Origin: Bacteroidales bacterium
Lineage (GTDB): Bacteria > Bacteroidota > Bacteroidia > Bacteroidales > Marinilabiliaceae
Length of the DNA stretch: 64,000 nucleotides
Direction: 5' to 3'
Assembly (NCBI GenBank): GCA_017539645.1
Contig: JAFYCM010000093.1
Location: 1 to 64,000 of the forward strand
Below the pieces are notes generated by a model. That model made no database searches. It saw nothing but the letters and a program-made list of their open reading frames with translations, and was not told the origin of the DNA. This document shows positions 61,874 through 64,000 of the stretch, one piece after another. Position numbers and translations under genes: made by a program. Every line of letters starts with the position of its first letter. Position 1 is the stretch's first letter.

Positions 61874-64000
61874 ATGAAAAAAAATCTATTTTTATTAGGT
61901 GCGTTAGCAGTGGGGCTCGCTGCTTCGGCGCAGACCGCTACAACAAAGCGTTTGATTGACACGCAAACGTACGACTACAAAGCGGTATATAATGATGTCA
62001 CCAACAATCAGAAGATTGGCGAAAAGAATAAGAAAGGCAACCGCTTTGTTGTCAACTTAGGTTCTGGCAAAGAGGATAGAAAAGACGGCAATACTACAAC
62101 CTATAAAAACTACAAGGGCACCAACATGCCTGCAAATGGTCAAGTATATATAGGTGATGAAAACAAAGTTGTAGAAGGTGGTCTTTCTGTTCCAAACGCA
62201 GGTCGCGGTTTTGTTATCGATAGTTTGGAAGTTGGTGATGTTATCACCATCGATTATACCACAAATACTGAAGGCGAGCTTTTGACTTACGCAATGGGCA
62301 CATCGCTTGTAGATTCTATAGAATTTACAAAAGACGTTGATGGCACGCCAACAAAACTTGTGAGCGGCGAAACCACAATCGCATCTGGCGAAGCAATCAC
62401 CCTTGCTTCTAAAGGTAGCTTAACAACTCGCGCTCCATATTTTGCAGGTCTAACTCTCAAAGGCGCTATCAGCAAAGTAGTTATAACCCGTGGCGAGAAT
62501 ACCATTACTTATGACTACGCAGCAGAAGCTTCCTCAGTATTATCATTACAGTCATTTGCAACCAAGAACAAATTGGGTAGCAACTCTAAGTTCTGGGCTA
62601 ATTTGGGCGAAGGCAAAGAGCACCGTTGCGATGGCAACACTACTGGCTACAAAGAATACACTGGCACAATTCTTCCTAAAGCTATAGGCGACATCTATAT
62701 TGGTGATGAAAACAAAGTTGACGCTAACGGCATGAAGATTCAAAACAAGAATCGCCAATTTGCAGTCGACAGCCTCAATGTTGGCGATAGCTTTATTGTA
62801 GAATATACTGCTAACGATGGCTCTGATATGGTATATGCAATGAGCCAAAATCTTGCTGACAGCATAATCTTTGTAAATGCAGCTGGCGACACATTGAAGA
62901 GTCAATCTTCAACAATAAAATCAGGTGAAGAGATAACATTGGTACATACTTGTAATTTAGATTCACTAAAGAAGGTATATGGAACTCGTGCACCATACTT
63001 CACAGCTATCGGTCTTCCTGGTTATATATCAAAGGTTACCATTTTGAAAAGAGAAGAGGTTACCCCTCTTACTGTAACTGTAGCAGAGGGCATTGAGAAT
63101 GGTGAGGTTAAGACCGCTTCTAAATATGAAATCGTAGCGGCTGGCGACGAAATCACCGTAACTACTACTCCTTCGGAAGGTTATGTTCTTGCAACGCTCA
63201 CTGTTACCGATGCAGAAGGCAAAGAAGTAGAAGTTGCTGAGGGCAAGTTCACAATGCCTGCAAGCAATGTGACTATTGCCGCAACATTTGCTAAAGAAGG
63301 CACTGGCGAGAAAGAAGTTTACATTGCATACGCTACCACCGAATCCGGCGTTACACATAACGCAGATTTCGCTGCTGTAGTTGACGATAAGAATGTAGCT
63401 ACGAACGTAGCTGATGGCATGTCGAAAGTGACAACTACTGGCACGGCAAGCATCGAGCTTGTTGCTGTTGGCGGTACAACTCCTGCTGCTAACAAAGAAG
63501 AAGGTGGCGATTATATCGATAAAGATGGTAATGTAAGCCAATGGAACGAAATCAAGTGGGAACTCAAGAACCAAGGCGACATCAATTTCAATTACCTCAT
63601 TGGTACTGGTAATCCATACGTAGGCCTCGCAGCTGAAGAGATAGTAACCGATGGTCAACCAACCGGTACTTATCGTGCTCAATATACATACTACGAAGAA
63701 GATGGTTCTAAGGGGCTTCCTTTGACTGGTTTGTATTATGAATTCAAAGCCAATGCTTCTGGTGCGCTCCGCGTAGGTATTTGGGCAAACAAGGGTGGCC
63801 GCATCACCTACGTAGTAGACAAAGAGACCGCTAAAGCTATGAACTATTTGGTTGAAGGCTATGTAAATGGTCAGAACAACGAAGACGGCACCAAGAAATA
63901 TCTCACAAATGATGAAATCGTTGCTCTTCACAACGAAGCAGGCAAAGACAATAAATACATCATTGGTGCAGGTGGTCAGCCATTCTGGGGCTATGTAAGC
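61874..64000 (+). CDS. Secreted repeat-containing surface protein (3' end cut off)
   Basis: 709 codons without a stop, running off the right edge. Signal peptide (MKKNLFLLGALAVGLAASAQ). Two homologous repeats of about 160-180 residues follow (about 55-215 and 235-390). Both contain GNTTxYKxYxGT, YIGDENKV, DSLxVGD and TRAPYF, with ISKVxI at the end. Next comes a bacterial-repeat (InlB-type) segment at about 395-470 (VTVAEGIENGEVKTASKYEI and TMPASNVTIAATF), then a beta-rich unknown region. It looks like a cell-surface or extracellular adhesin-like protein; a C-terminal sorting domain would be beyond the window. Family not identified. Confidence 0.85.
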   Translation, partial: MKKNLFLLGALAVGLAASAQTATTKRLIDTQTYDYKAVYNDVTNNQKIGEKNKKGNRFVVNLGSGKEDRKDGNTTTYKNYKGTNMPANGQVYIGDENKVVEGGLSVPNAGRGFVIDSLEVGDVITIDYTTNTEGELLTYAMGTSLVDSIEFTKDVDGTPTKLVSGETTIASGEAITLASKGSLTTRAPYFAGLTLKGAISKVVITRGENTITYDYAAEASSVLSLQSFATKNKLGSNSKFWANLGEGKEHRCDGNTTGYKEYTGTILPKAIGDIYIGDENKVDANGMKIQNKNRQFAVDSLNVGDSFIVEYTANDGSDMVYAMSQNLADSIIFVNAAGDTLKSQSSTIKSGEEITLVHTCNLDSLKKVYGTRAPYFTAIGLPGYISKVTILKREEVTPLTVTVAEGIENGEVKTASKYEIVAAGDEITVTTTPSEGYVLATLTVTDAEGKEVEVAEGKFTMPASNVTIAATFAKEGTGEKEVYIAYATTESGVTHNADFAAVVDDKNVATNVADGMSKVTTTGTASIELVAVGGTTPAANKEEGGDYIDKDGNVSQWNEIKWELKNQGDINFNYLIGTGNPYVGLAAEEIVTDGQPTGTYRAQYTYYEEDGSKGLPLTGLYYEFKANASGALRVGIWANKGGRITYVVDKETAKAMNYLVEGYVNGQNNEDGTKKYLTNDEIVALHNEAGKDNKYIIGAGGQPFWGYVS

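Noticed and set aside
1-64000. tRNA, rRNA, insertion sequences and prophage
   Set aside because: I looked for these signatures along the window and saw none; the only recombinase is of the housekeeping Xer type.

Overview
The window reads as a chromosomal segment of a Bacteroidales (Bacteroidota) bacterium of moderate GC. Evidence for this: several starts are preceded by the Bacteroidetes-type promoter (-33 TTTG, -7 TAnnTTTG) rather than strong Shine-Dalgarno sites. There are many lipoproteins and TonB-dependent receptors, and many families typical of the phylum (DUF4249, DUF6057, DUF4250, DUF5687, DUF349, a PA14-containing GH31). I cannot name the genus. I saw no tRNA, rRNA, CRISPR array, insertion sequence or prophage.

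Layout. 0-5.5 kb: partial Lrp/AsnC regulator, aldo/keto reductase, secreted unknown, M16 peptidase. 5.7-8.6 kb: GH31 lipoprotein. 8.8-13.1 kb: outer-membrane operon (lipoprotein, TonB receptor, DUF4249-like lipoprotein). 13.3-15.1 kb: XerD-type recombinase, DUF2461 protein and a 58-aa PspC protein. 15.3-17.3 kb: htpG. 17.7-20.3 kb: DUF6057 membrane protein and a tandem pair of SiaC-like (DUF1987) proteins. 20.5-31.2 kb: glycan-degradation block (GH43, GH3, GH2, GH31, with a DUF4250 protein in the operon) interrupted by an AAA-ATPase/nuclease-like gene. 31.4-33.4 kb: HAD phosphatase and sodium:solute symporter. 33.4-36.9 kb: TonB receptor and MFS transporter. 37.2-43.8 kb: nadA, cyclophilin, and a nadE/PLD/BASS-transporter cluster. 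43.9-47.5 kb: GH28, then ABC ATPase and DUF5687 permease. 47.7-61.7 kb: signalling genes (an intact sensor kinase, a kinase lacking its phospho-acceptor histidine, a methyl-accepting chemotaxis protein, a PAS/GAF/receiver protein) mixed with purT, a DUF349 protein, a nucleotidyltransferase and DUF2059. 61.9 kb to the end: a partial repeat-containing secreted protein.

How it fits together. The GH31, GH2, GH3 and GH43 enzymes are the exo-acting set expected to finish breakdown of a branched plant hemicellulose such as xyloglucan, but no SusC/SusD pair or endo-glucanase is present here. nadA and nadE supply early and final steps of NAD synthesis. The signalling genes carry no DNA-binding response regulator in this window, and two of them have lost the conserved kinase histidine.

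The least explained material is intergenic. There is a roughly 58-bp palindromic repeat arranged in arrays at three sites (35.5-39.9 kb), an 83-bp nested tandem repeat (38.3-38.5 kb), heptanucleotide microsatellites at several junctions, and a chain of four hairpins close to one of two 35-bp direct repeats (56.0-56.4 kb).
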